Under the pieces are notes generated by a model that was given only the letters and a program-made list of their open reading frames with translations, did not search any database and was not told the origin of the DNA. Position numbers and translations under genes: made by a program. A DNA stretch of 64,000 bases from Thermoactinospora rubra (GTDB taxonomy: Bacteria; Actinomycetota; Actinomycetes; Streptosporangiales; Streptosporangiaceae), in NCBI RefSeq assembly GCF_002093975.1, contig NZ_MSZZ01000024.1:1-64000 (forward strand). The letters are read 5' to 3'. Shown piece after piece: positions 32,445 through 39,420 of this stretch (positions are counted from its first letter, which is position 1; each line of letters begins with the position of its first letter).

Positions 32445-33794
32445 GTGACTCCAGACCACATCGAGCGCGCTGTCGCCGCCGGGATGCCCCAGGCGGTGGA
32501 GGAGCTCAAGCGCCTTGTCTCCATCCCGTCCGTGGCCTTTCCCGGGCACCCCGAAGAGCCCGTCCTGGCGGCGGCGGCGGTGACCGAGGAACTGCTGCGC
32601 TCGGCGGGCCTGACCCACGTCCAGCAGATCCCCGTGGAGAACAGCTTCCCGGCCGTGTACGGCGAGGCCCCGGCCCCGCCCGGCGCGCCCACCGTGCTGC
32701 TGTACGCCCACTACGACGTCCAGCCGCCCGGCGACCTGTCCTCCTGGCGGACCCCGCCCTTCGAGCCCACGATCGTCAACAACCAGATGTTCGGCAGGGG
32801 CGCGGCGGACGACAAGTCGGGCGTCATCGCGCACGTGCTGGCCCTTCGCGCCTTCCAGGGGCAGTTCCCCGTCGGCGTCAAGGTCATCGTCGAGGGCCAG
32901 GAGGAGTACGCCGGCGAGCGCCTGGAGGCCTTCGTCGAGCGCAACCCCGAGCTGCTGCGCGCCGACGCCATCGTCGTGGCCGACTGCGGCAACCCCAAGC
33001 TGGGCGACCCGGCCGTCACGACCTCGCTGCGCGGCATGAGCGCCTTCACCGTCGAGGTGCGCACGCTGCGCGAGGCCGTCCACAGCGGCTCCTTCGGCGG
33101 CGCGGCGCCCGACGCGCTGGCCGCGCTCATGCGCATGCTCAGCGGCCTGCACGACGAGCACGGCGACATCCGCGTGCCCGGCCTGCCGCGCGGCTCGTTC
33201 CTCGGCCAGGGGCCCACGGAGGAGGAGTTCCGCGCCAGCGCGGGCGTCCTCAACGGCGTCTCGCTCGTCGGCTCCGGCTCGCTCGCCGACCGCCTGTGGG
33301 CCTCCTACGCGATCACCGTCACGGGGCTGGACGTGCCGTCCGTCTCCGGCGCCGTCAACGCGGTCCAGCCGGTCGCGCGGGCCCGCGTCACCGTCCGCGT
33401 CCCTCCGGCCGGCGACCCCAAGATCGCCGCCGAGTCGGTGATGGAGTTCCTCCAGCAGATCGCGCCCTGGGGCGCGCAGGTCATGTTCTCCGACCTCGTC
33501 ATCGGCTCGGGCTTCCAGGCCGACTCCGGCGGCAAGGCCCGCACGGCGCTCAACCGGGCGATGGAGCGGGCGTACGGCAGGGCCCCCCGCGATGTCGGCC
33601 AGGGCGGCTCCATCCCGCTGGTCAACACGCTGCTCCGGCAGTTCCCGCTGGCGGAGATCCTGCTGTTCGGCGCCGAGGACGAGGGGTGCGCGGCCCACGC
33701 GCCCAACGAGCGGCTGGACCTGGAGGAGCTGCGCCGCACAGCGACGACGGAGGCGCTGTTCCTGCTGGAGCTCGGGCAGACGGCGACCGTCTGA
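32445..33794 (+). CDS. M20 family metallopeptidase (dipeptidase)
   Basis: A 449-aa di-zinc peptidase. The first metal ligand is in LYAHYDVQPPG, the bridging Asp in GRGAADDKSG, the Glu pair in VEGQEEYAG, and a later ligand in AEDEGCAAHAPNE. The lid domain lies between. Family members cleave dipeptides or deacylate amino acids in the cytoplasm. Start GTG 32445 follows GGGGG by 8 nt. It is divergent from the aminotransferase operon. Confidence 0.93.
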   Translation: MTPDHIERAVAAGMPQAVEELKRLVSIPSVAFPGHPEEPVLAAAAVTEELLRSAGLTHVQQIPVENSFPAVYGEAPAPPGAPTVLLYAHYDVQPPGDLSSWRTPPFEPTIVNNQMFGRGAADDKSGVIAHVLALRAFQGQFPVGVKVIVEGQEEYAGERLEAFVERNPELLRADAIVVADCGNPKLGDPAVTTSLRGMSAFTVEVRTLREAVHSGSFGGAAPDALAALMRMLSGLHDEHGDIRVPGLPRGSFLGQGPTEEEFRASAGVLNGVSLVGSGSLADRLWASYAITVTGLDVPSVSGAVNAVQPVARARVTVRVPPAGDPKIAAESVMEFLQQIAPWGAQVMFSDLVIGSGFQADSGGKARTALNRAMERAYGRAPRDVGQGGSIPLVNTLLRQFPLAEILLFGAEDEGCAAHAPNERLDLEELRRTATTEALFLLELGQTATV

Positions 33795-33860
33795 GGCCCC
33801 TGGCGCGTCCCGGGTGACAGGCGTGTGGCCTTCGCCCGGGAACGCTCCTGACTCCACGTG

Positions 33861-34133
33861 TCAGAGCGCGTCCCCTCGGTCATGGGCGTGCGAGTGGGCC
33901 TCCTGCAGCGACCGGCCGGCCAGGCGGGCGGCGACCAGGCCGCCGAAGGTGGGGCACTGCAGGATGTCCTGCCGGCCGCAGCGCAGGGCGTGTTCGACGG
34001 CCTCGCGGGCAGCCCGGGCTTTGGCGATCTGCTCGTCGAGGTCGGCCAGCTTGCGCCGGGCGAGCCTCCGCCACCCATCGGGCGACTCGGCGCGGCGCGC
34101 CAGCTCGCCGACGGTCAGCAAGCGCTCGGACAT
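33861..34133 (-). pseudogene. MerR-type regulator lacking its DNA-binding core
   Basis: The 90-aa frame begins like a MerR regulator (RLLTVGELARRA) and then jumps directly to the typical C-terminal part (DGWRRLARRKLADLDEQIAKA, then DILQCPTFGGLVAARLAG). About 50 residues holding the second helix of the HTH and the wing are missing, in frame. It cannot bind DNA as a normal MerR protein. Its former operator is intact just upstream, so the loss may be recent; alternatively the short form acts as a dimerisation inhibitor (speculative). Confidence 0.8.
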
Positions 34134-34137
34134 CTTG

Positions 34138-34157
34138 CCTTCAAGCGTACTTGAAGG
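34138..34157. promoter_or_regulatory. MerR-type operator CCTTCAAG-CGTA-CTTGAAGG
   Basis: A perfect 20-bp palindrome (8-bp arms, 4-bp centre) of the ACTTGAAG type used by MerR regulators. It lies 5 bp upstream of the truncated merR start and 16 bp upstream of the divergent methyltransferase. Confidence 0.8.
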
Positions 34158-34172
34158 TGTTGGCTGTCAGCC

Positions 34173-34841
34173 GTGGACACGAAAACCATGACGGTGAAGC
34201 AGGCCGTCCTGAGGTGGAGCATCGGCCAGTTCCACCACCCCCGCGGCGTGCCGGGGCGGGTGGCCGGCTGGGTGATGGCGCACCGCTCCTCCAACCGCCG
34301 GCGCAACAGCTGGGTCGCCGATCTGCTCGACGTGCGGCCCGATGAGAAGGTCCTGGAGATCGGCTTCGGCCCCGGCCTCGCCGTCGCCGAGCTGAGCCGC
34401 CGGGTCGGCCCCTCGGGGCACGTCTACGGCGTCGACCACTCCGAGGTAATGGTCCGGCAGGCGGCCAGGCGCAACGCCGCCGCCATCCGGGCCGGGCGCG
34501 TCACGCTCATCCAGGGCACCGTCGAACGGCTGCCGCCCGCCCTCGACGGCCCCTTCGACGCCGTCTTCGCCGTCAACGCCCTCGGGTTCTGGAAGGAGCC
34601 CGTCACGCGGCTCCAAGAGCTGCGCCGGCGGCTCGCGCCCGGCGGGCGCATCGCCATCGCCTCCCAGCCGCGCTGCCCGGGAGCCACGAGGAGCACCTCA
34701 CTCGACGCCGCCCGTAAGATCACAGACCTGCTCCGGGCCGCCGGCTTCGCGCAGCCGAGAACCGAGATCCTCGACCTCGATCCTCCCGTGGTCTGCGTCC
34801 TCGCCGCCAACCAGGACCCGGGCGCGCCAGGGCCGTCGTGA
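34173..34841 (+). CDS. Class I SAM-dependent methyltransferase
   Basis: A 222-aa Rossmann methyltransferase with SAM motif VLEIGFGPGLAVAEL (about residues 60-74), acidic loop YGVDHSEVM and motif FDAVFAVNALGFW. The substrate is unknown. GTG 34173 is called; ATG 34188 is a good alternative. It is divergent from the truncated merR and directly follows its operator, so it was probably the regulated target. Confidence 0.88.
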   Translation: MDTKTMTVKQAVLRWSIGQFHHPRGVPGRVAGWVMAHRSSNRRRNSWVADLLDVRPDEKVLEIGFGPGLAVAELSRRVGPSGHVYGVDHSEVMVRQAARRNAAAIRAGRVTLIQGTVERLPPALDGPFDAVFAVNALGFWKEPVTRLQELRRRLAPGGRIAIASQPRCPGATRSTSLDAARKITDLLRAAGFAQPRTEILDLDPPVVCVLAANQDPGAPGPS

Positions 34842-34889
34842 TCGGCGCTGCTGGGAAAAGCGGTGGACAGCGTCGGTAACGTGCTGGGC

Positions 34890-35615
34890 ATGGGAGTCAT
34901 CGACCTCGACCGGTTCGTCGCCGACGGGTTCGCCAAGGTAGAGGCAGTGGTGCCGCGCCAGGTCGGTGACGCGGCCAGGGCGCTGCTGTGGAAGCGGATC
35001 GGCCTGTCCCCCGACGATCCGTCCGGGTGGACGCAGCCGGTGGTGTGGACGGCGGACCTGACCGGCGAGGGACCGTTCGGACAGATCATGGCCAGCCCGC
35101 GGCTGCACGCGGCGCTGGACGCCGTCGCCGGTCCGGGCGGATGGGTGCCGCGCGGCAGCGTCGGCAACATCCCCGTTCGCTTCCCGCGGATGGCGCCGGC
35201 CGACGACCGGGGCTGGCACATCGACCTCAACACCGAGCTGCCCGACGGCACCTGGGGAGTGAGCGGCCGTCCGGGCACGCTCCTGCTGCTGGTGCTGTTC
35301 TCCGACGTCGGCCCGGACGACGCGCCGACCCGGGTGCGGGCCGGGTCCCAGCGTGACATGGCCAAGGTGCTGGACGAGCGGGTGATCGACCCGATGCGGA
35401 ACGGGCCGCTCTTCGACGAGACGGGCCGTGACCGTCCAGTGGCGCTGGCGACGGGACAGCCGGGGGACGCCTACCTGCTGCATCCGTTCACCGTCCATGC
35501 CGCCCAGGAGCACCGGGGCACCGAGCCGCGGTTCATGGCGCAGCTGCCGATCCCGCTGGTCAAACCGCTGGCGCCGGGCGACGACACGCCGCTGGCGCGG
35601 GCCGCGGGCTGGTGA
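34890..35615 (+). CDS. Phytanoyl-CoA dioxygenase family protein
   Basis: A Fe(II)/2-oxoglutarate oxygenase fold of 241 aa. The HxD iron pair is in GWHIDLNTE, the distal His in FTVHAAQEHRG, and the 2-oxoglutarate Arg follows (TEPRFMAQLP). Substrate is unknown; relatives hydroxylate small molecules. ATG 34890 is preferred, with TAACGT at 34876-34881 as a possible -10 giving a leaderless mRNA; GTG 34863 would add nine residues. Confidence 0.85.
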   Translation: MGVIDLDRFVADGFAKVEAVVPRQVGDAARALLWKRIGLSPDDPSGWTQPVVWTADLTGEGPFGQIMASPRLHAALDAVAGPGGWVPRGSVGNIPVRFPRMAPADDRGWHIDLNTELPDGTWGVSGRPGTLLLLVLFSDVGPDDAPTRVRAGSQRDMAKVLDERVIDPMRNGPLFDETGRDRPVALATGQPGDAYLLHPFTVHAAQEHRGTEPRFMAQLPIPLVKPLAPGDDTPLARAAGW

Positions 35616-35634
35616 GGCGGTCCCGCAGCGTCGA

Positions 35635-36126
35635 TCAGCCTTTCGCCTTCTCGCCCGACGCGGTGAGCGCGTACCACTCGGCGCCGAACTCCTCCTTGTC
35701 GTGCCCGGTGAGGTCCCCGGGCTTGGTGTCGTCGTGGTAGTAGTACAGCGGCCAGTCGCCGTACACGACCTGGGTGCTGCCGTCCCTGCGCTTGACGGTC
35801 TTGACGAGCGACTCCTTGGCGCCCTCGCCGGCCTGGGGCTCGCCCTCCGTCAGGTAGGGCGGCCACTCCTCGGCGCATTCGCCGTAGCAGGTGGACTCGC
35901 CGTTCCTGTCCTTCTCGAACAGGTACAGCGTGCGGCCGTCGCCGTCCACGAGGATCTTGCCGACCTTGGAGTCCGCGACGCGGACCACCGCGCCGGAGGC
36001 GGGCGGGGTCGAGTTCGCCGCGGGATTCGTGGTGGCCGCCGGAGCGGGCGAGGCGGCCTGCTGAGGCGCGCCGCCGCATCCCGTGACCAGGACGAAGGCG
36101 GCTGCCGGTATCAGATATCTCCTCAT
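35635..36126 (-). CDS. Secreted-repeat (PF03640) lipoprotein
   Basis: A 163-aa lipoprotein. The signal peptide ends LVTGC, so C17 is the lipidation site; an Ala/Pro/Asn-rich spacer follows. Two repeats of the family are visible around RTLYLFEKDRNGESTCYGECAEEWPP-type sequence (positions about 65-90) and DWPLYYYHDDTKPGD. The paired Cys could form a disulfide. Homologues are envelope proteins of unknown role, sometimes linked to redox or heme. ATG 36126. Confidence 0.88.
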   Translation of the reverse strand: MRRYLIPAAAFVLVTGCGGAPQQAASPAPAATTNPAANSTPPASGAVVRVADSKVGKILVDGDGRTLYLFEKDRNGESTCYGECAEEWPPYLTEGEPQAGEGAKESLVKTVKRRDGSTQVVYGDWPLYYYHDDTKPGDLTGHDKEEFGAEWYALTASGEKAKG

Positions 36127-36185
36127 ACCCCGGACACGGCGTCGATCAGGCCCCGGTTCAGTCGGGTAAGATCCCTGTCGTGACT

Positions 36186-36262
36186 GCCGGGTCGGCCAAG
36201 GGCCACGAGCGAGTGAGGCACCCGGCCATCGCGTGAGCGCCCGGCGGGCGAGAGGCCCGCCG
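36186..36262 (+). ncRNA. Structured leader RNA candidate
   Basis: Nested helices precede the Ddn-like/hemerythrin gene. GCCGGGT (36186-36192) pairs with ACCCGGC (36220-36226) around an inner GGCC-AAG-GGCC hairpin. Then CGGCGGGC-GAGAG-GCCCGCCG (36242-36262) is followed by CTTCTTCC. TAAGAT at 36166-36171 could be the -10. The layout resembles a cis-regulatory leader or attenuator, but I do not recognise a known class. Confidence 0.4.
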
Positions 36263-36337
36263 CTTCTTCCGCGTCGATCTCTTCCGTCCATCGACGAAGC
36301 CCAGCGCAGAAGACAACGCCGAAGAAGAAAGCCACGC

Positions 36338-37177
36338 ATGCCCAACGACTTCAACCAGCAGATCATCGAGGAGTTCCGCGCGGGCGGCGGTCGCGTCGGC
36401 GGCCCCTTCGAGGGGGCCAGGCTGCTCCTGCTGACCACCACCGGCCCGCGCACCGGAGCCCGGCACACCGTTCCCCTCGCCTACCTGCCCGACGGCGACC
36501 GCGTCCTGGTCATCGCCTCGGCGGGCGGCGCGCCACGGCACCCGGACTGGTACCGCAACCTCGTCGCCGACCCCCGCGTGACCGTCGAGGACGGCGTGTT
36601 CACCTACGAGGCCGACGCCGTCGTCCTGGAGGGCGCCGAGCGCGACGAGGCGTTCGCCCGCGCCGTCGAAGCCGATCCCGGGTGGGCCGAATACCAGCGC
36701 AGGGCCGGCCGCGCCCTGCCGGTGGTGGCGCTGCGCGCGGTTCCCGGACCGCCCAGGCCCAACGCGCCGACCTGGGGCGCGGCGCTCAAGCTCGTCCACG
36801 ACGCCTTCCGCCGGGAGATCGGCCTGATCAGGAAGGAGGTCGCGGCGTCGGGCGCCGGGCTCGGGGCCCAGCTCCGGGTGAACTGCCTGACGCTCTGCGG
36901 GGGCCTGCACCACCACCACACCGCCGAGGACGCGGGGATGTTCCCCGGCCTGGCGGCGAGCCACCCCGAGCTCGCGCCCGTCGTCGAACGGCTCGGCGCC
37001 GAGCACGAGAAGATCGCCGCCCTGCTCGAGGACCTGCGGCGAGCCGTGTCGTCGGAGACGGCGGCCCCGCAGGCGGTGCTCGCCGAGGTGGAACGGCTGG
37101 CCGGCGAGCTCGAACGCCACCTCGACTACGAGGAGGAGCAGCTGATCCCCCTCCTGGACGCCGCCACCCCCTCCTGA
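36338..37177 (+). CDS. Deazaflavin-dependent nitroreductase-like domain fused to hemerythrin
   Basis: A 279-aa two-domain protein. Residues 1-130 match the Ddn/DUF385 family (LLLTTTGPRTGARHTVPLAY, PDWYRNLVADPRVTVE), which binds F420. Residues about 150-275 are a hemerythrin HHE domain with iron ligands in LHHHHTAEDAGMFP, EHEKIAALL and HLDYEEEQLIPLL. It may couple F420 redox with oxygen or iron sensing (inference). ATG 36338 was chosen: upstream frame is the leader RNA and is Arg-rich without family sequence. Confidence 0.88.
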   Translation: MPNDFNQQIIEEFRAGGGRVGGPFEGARLLLLTTTGPRTGARHTVPLAYLPDGDRVLVIASAGGAPRHPDWYRNLVADPRVTVEDGVFTYEADAVVLEGAERDEAFARAVEADPGWAEYQRRAGRALPVVALRAVPGPPRPNAPTWGAALKLVHDAFRREIGLIRKEVAASGAGLGAQLRVNCLTLCGGLHHHHTAEDAGMFPGLAASHPELAPVVERLGAEHEKIAALLEDLRRAVSSETAAPQAVLAEVERLAGELERHLDYEEEQLIPLLDAATPS

Positions 37178-37218
37178 GCCGTGCCGTGCCGCCCGGGGCC
37201 GCACTCCCCCGCCCCGGC

Positions 37219-38136
37219 TCAGCCGTACCCCTGCCGAGGCTCGGGGCGATCGTGGAGGAGGTCGTGGGCGGCCTGGGCGAACGCGCGGACGCGGGCGGTG
37301 GCCGCGTCGGCTCGCCACAGCAGCCCCCACTCCAGCGGCGGGGCGTCGTCGAAGGGCACGTAGGTGACGTCCGGGCGCATGTAATAGCGCCTGGCCTGCG
37401 CGCCGACGGGCAGGACGCCGTGACCGGCGCCGACCAGGGTGAGCAGCTCGTTGAACGTCGAGGCCGAGGGGCCCGGCCGGATCGGCCGCCCGGCGGGGGT
37501 GGTGCGCGGGGTGAGGTCCTCCCGCAGGGAGTCCGGCAGCGAGCCGGGCAGCTGGAGCAGCGTCACCCTGGCCAGGTCCTCCAGGCAGACCCGGTCTCGG
37601 CGGGCGAAGGGATGCCGGGACGGCACGGCCAGCATTCGCGCCTCCGACACCAGGACCGGCCCGGTGGCGATGCCGGGTTCGCGGACGGGGAAGATCGTCA
37701 GGGCGATGTCGATCTCGCCGTCGTGCAGCCAGGGCATGAGGTCGGCCAGCCGCGTTTCGCGGAGCTCGGCCTCGCAGCCGGGATGGCGCCGCCGCAGCAG
37801 CTCGGCGGCCGAGGCGAGCAGCTGCCCGCCCGCGGCGCCGACGAAGGCGGCCCGCAGCGTTCCCGTCACGCCACGGCCGACGGCGGCGGCCTGCTCGACC
37901 GCGGCGGCGATCTGGTCCCAGGCGGGCCGTACCCCGTCGTACAGCTGCCGGCCCACCGCGGTCAGCTCCACCCGCCGGCTGGTGCGGTCGAACAGGGGCA
38001 CCCCGACGCGGCGCTCCAGCTTGGCGATGGTCTGGCTGATCCGGGCGGTGGACACGCGCAGCCGTTCGGCGGTCCGGCCGAAGTGCAGCTCCTCGGCGAG
38101 GGTGAGGAAGGCCTCCAGCTCGTGTCGCTCCAGCAT
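37219..38136 (-). CDS. LysR family transcriptional regulator
   Basis: A 305-aa LysR protein. The winged HTH is in the first 60 residues (FLTLAEELHFGRTAERLRVSTARISQTI, in part), followed by the effector-binding domain (GTLRAAFVGAAGGQ onward). ATG 38136. It is divergent from the SnoaL-like gene, which it probably controls. Confidence 0.93.
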   Translation of the reverse strand: MLERHELEAFLTLAEELHFGRTAERLRVSTARISQTIAKLERRVGVPLFDRTSRRVELTAVGRQLYDGVRPAWDQIAAAVEQAAAVGRGVTGTLRAAFVGAAGGQLLASAAELLRRRHPGCEAELRETRLADLMPWLHDGEIDIALTIFPVREPGIATGPVLVSEARMLAVPSRHPFARRDRVCLEDLARVTLLQLPGSLPDSLREDLTPRTTPAGRPIRPGPSASTFNELLTLVGAGHGVLPVGAQARRYYMRPDVTYVPFDDAPPLEWGLLWRADAATARVRAFAQAAHDLLHDRPEPRQGYG

Positions 38137-38256
38137 GACGCTCCGACCGTTAATCCTGGCTTCACGATTGTTGCACAGGACCGCGTTGATCGGCTCACGG
38201 CCGCGGCCGAGAGTGGAACCGCTTGACCGCCATGGGATCGCATGAGGAGCACCCAC

Positions 38257-38766
38257 ATGTTCGTCACCCGCGAGTACGCTCTGTCCGCCCCCGCCGCCGA
38301 CACGGCCGCGGTCGTCCGCGAGCTGCGGGACCGCGCCGAGATCGTCGACGCGCTGTACCGGTTCGGGCTGGGCCAGGACCTGAAGGACAAGGATCTGCTC
38401 GCCTCCGCCTTCGCCGCCGACGCCGAGCTCGACTTCCGTCCCGCGGCCGCCAGGTGGGGCGGCCGGCCGCCGGTGATGTCCGGCCGGGACACGATCGCCA
38501 CCACCATCCTCGCCCTGTTCTCCGGCCGGGTCGACACCACGCACCAGGTGACCAATCCCCGCGTCGTCGTGGACGGCGACAGCGCGCGCCTGACGGCCCT
38601 GGTGGAGGCGCAGCACCTGTTCACCGCCGACCACGGCACCTTCGCCCTGCTGAAGAACCTCTACGACGTCGACCTCGTCCGCGACGGGCGGCGGTGGACG
38701 ATCCACCGCATGCGCATCGACAACGTCTGGTACACCGGCGATCCCACGGCTGTCTTCACCGGCTGA
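38257..38766 (+). CDS. SnoaL-like / nuclear transport factor 2 family protein
   Basis: A 169-aa cone-shaped NTF2-fold protein. The region EIVDALYRFGLGQDLKDKD and the end RRWTIHRMRIDNVWYTGD are typical of SnoaL_4 ketosteroid-isomerase-like proteins. Function unknown: relatives include isomerases, dehydratases and hydroxylase subunits. ATG 38257 is preferred over ATG 38242 because GAGGAG lies 7 nt before it. Confidence 0.85.
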   Translation: MFVTREYALSAPAADTAAVVRELRDRAEIVDALYRFGLGQDLKDKDLLASAFAADAELDFRPAAARWGGRPPVMSGRDTIATTILALFSGRVDTTHQVTNPRVVVDGDSARLTALVEAQHLFTADHGTFALLKNLYDVDLVRDGRRWTIHRMRIDNVWYTGDPTAVFTG

Positions 38767-38816
38767 CGCCCGGGCCGGCGCGTGGTCGCGGGGACGGCTC
38801 CTGTATTCTGATTTGT

Positions 38817-38830
38817 ACTGACTGGTCAGT
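38817..38830. promoter_or_regulatory. TetR-type operator ACTGAC-TG-GTCAGT
   Basis: A perfect palindrome (6-bp arms, 2-bp centre) 26 bp before the ABC transporter start. The third gene of that operon is a TetR repressor, making it the natural ligand-responsive autoregulator. Confidence 0.7.
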
Positions 38831-38856
38831 TCAAATCGGAGGAGGAGACCGCACCG

Positions 38857-39420
38857 GTGATCGTCGCGAAGGAGCTCGCCGTCGAAGGGGCATATCAGGG
38901 GGTCTGTCTCGAAGCGGGCCCGGGCACGCTCACCGCCGTGGCCGGCCCGTCCGGCAGCGGCCGTACCAGCCTCCTGCTGACCCTCGCCGGCCGGATGAAG
39001 CCCACCGGCGGCACCCTCGCCGTCGCCGGCCACACCAGGCGCGGCGCCATCCGCAAGGTCGTCGCGCCCGCCCTCGTGGACGGGATGACCGACCTCGACA
39101 GGGCCCTGACCGTGCACGAGCACCTGCGCGAGCGGCGGCGCAAGCCGTACGGCCAGGCCCTGGAGACGGTGGGCCTGGCCGTCGCCCCGGGCACCCGGGC
39201 GGGCGAGCTGGACCGCGAGCAGCAGGTACGGCTGGGCCTGGCGATGGCGCTGCTGGACGAGCCGCGCGTGATCGTGGCCGACAACGTGGACGCCGGACTG
39301 CCGCGGCAAGCCCGGCAGGCGGTCTGGCGGCTCCTGCAGCGCCTCGCCGCGCGGGGCACGACGGTCGTCGCCTCCTGCGTGCACCCCGAGGGCCCCTGCG
39401 ACCACCTCGTGGAGCTGTGA
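38857..39420 (+). CDS. Short, degenerate ABC transporter ATP-binding protein
   Basis: A 187-aa ABC ATPase, shorter than usual. Walker A reads GPSGSGRTS, with Arg replacing the essential Lys. The signature region reads ELDREQQVRLGLAMALL instead of LSGGQ, and Walker B is VIVADNVDAGL with no catalytic Glu. Hydrolysis is therefore doubtful. GTG 38857 follows GGAGGAGGAG. It overlaps the permease start by one base (TGATG) and is clearly in its operon. Confidence 0.85.
   Translation: MIVAKELAVEGAYQGVCLEAGPGTLTAVAGPSGSGRTSLLLTLAGRMKPTGGTLAVAGHTRRGAIRKVVAPALVDGMTDLDRALTVHEHLRERRRKPYGQALETVGLAVAPGTRAGELDREQQVRLGLAMALLDEPRVIVADNVDAGLPRQARQAVWRLLQRLAARGTTVVASCVHPEGPCDHLVEL

Noticed and set aside
33808-33841. 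Terminator after the M20 peptidase
   Set aside because: TCCCGGG/CCCGGGA can pair but the loop is 20 nt and no U-tract follows; too weak to annotate.
36233-36337. N-terminal extension of the Ddn-hemerythrin ORF
   Set aside because: Runs through the hairpin leader, is Arg-rich and not family-like; ATG 36338 starts family sequence.
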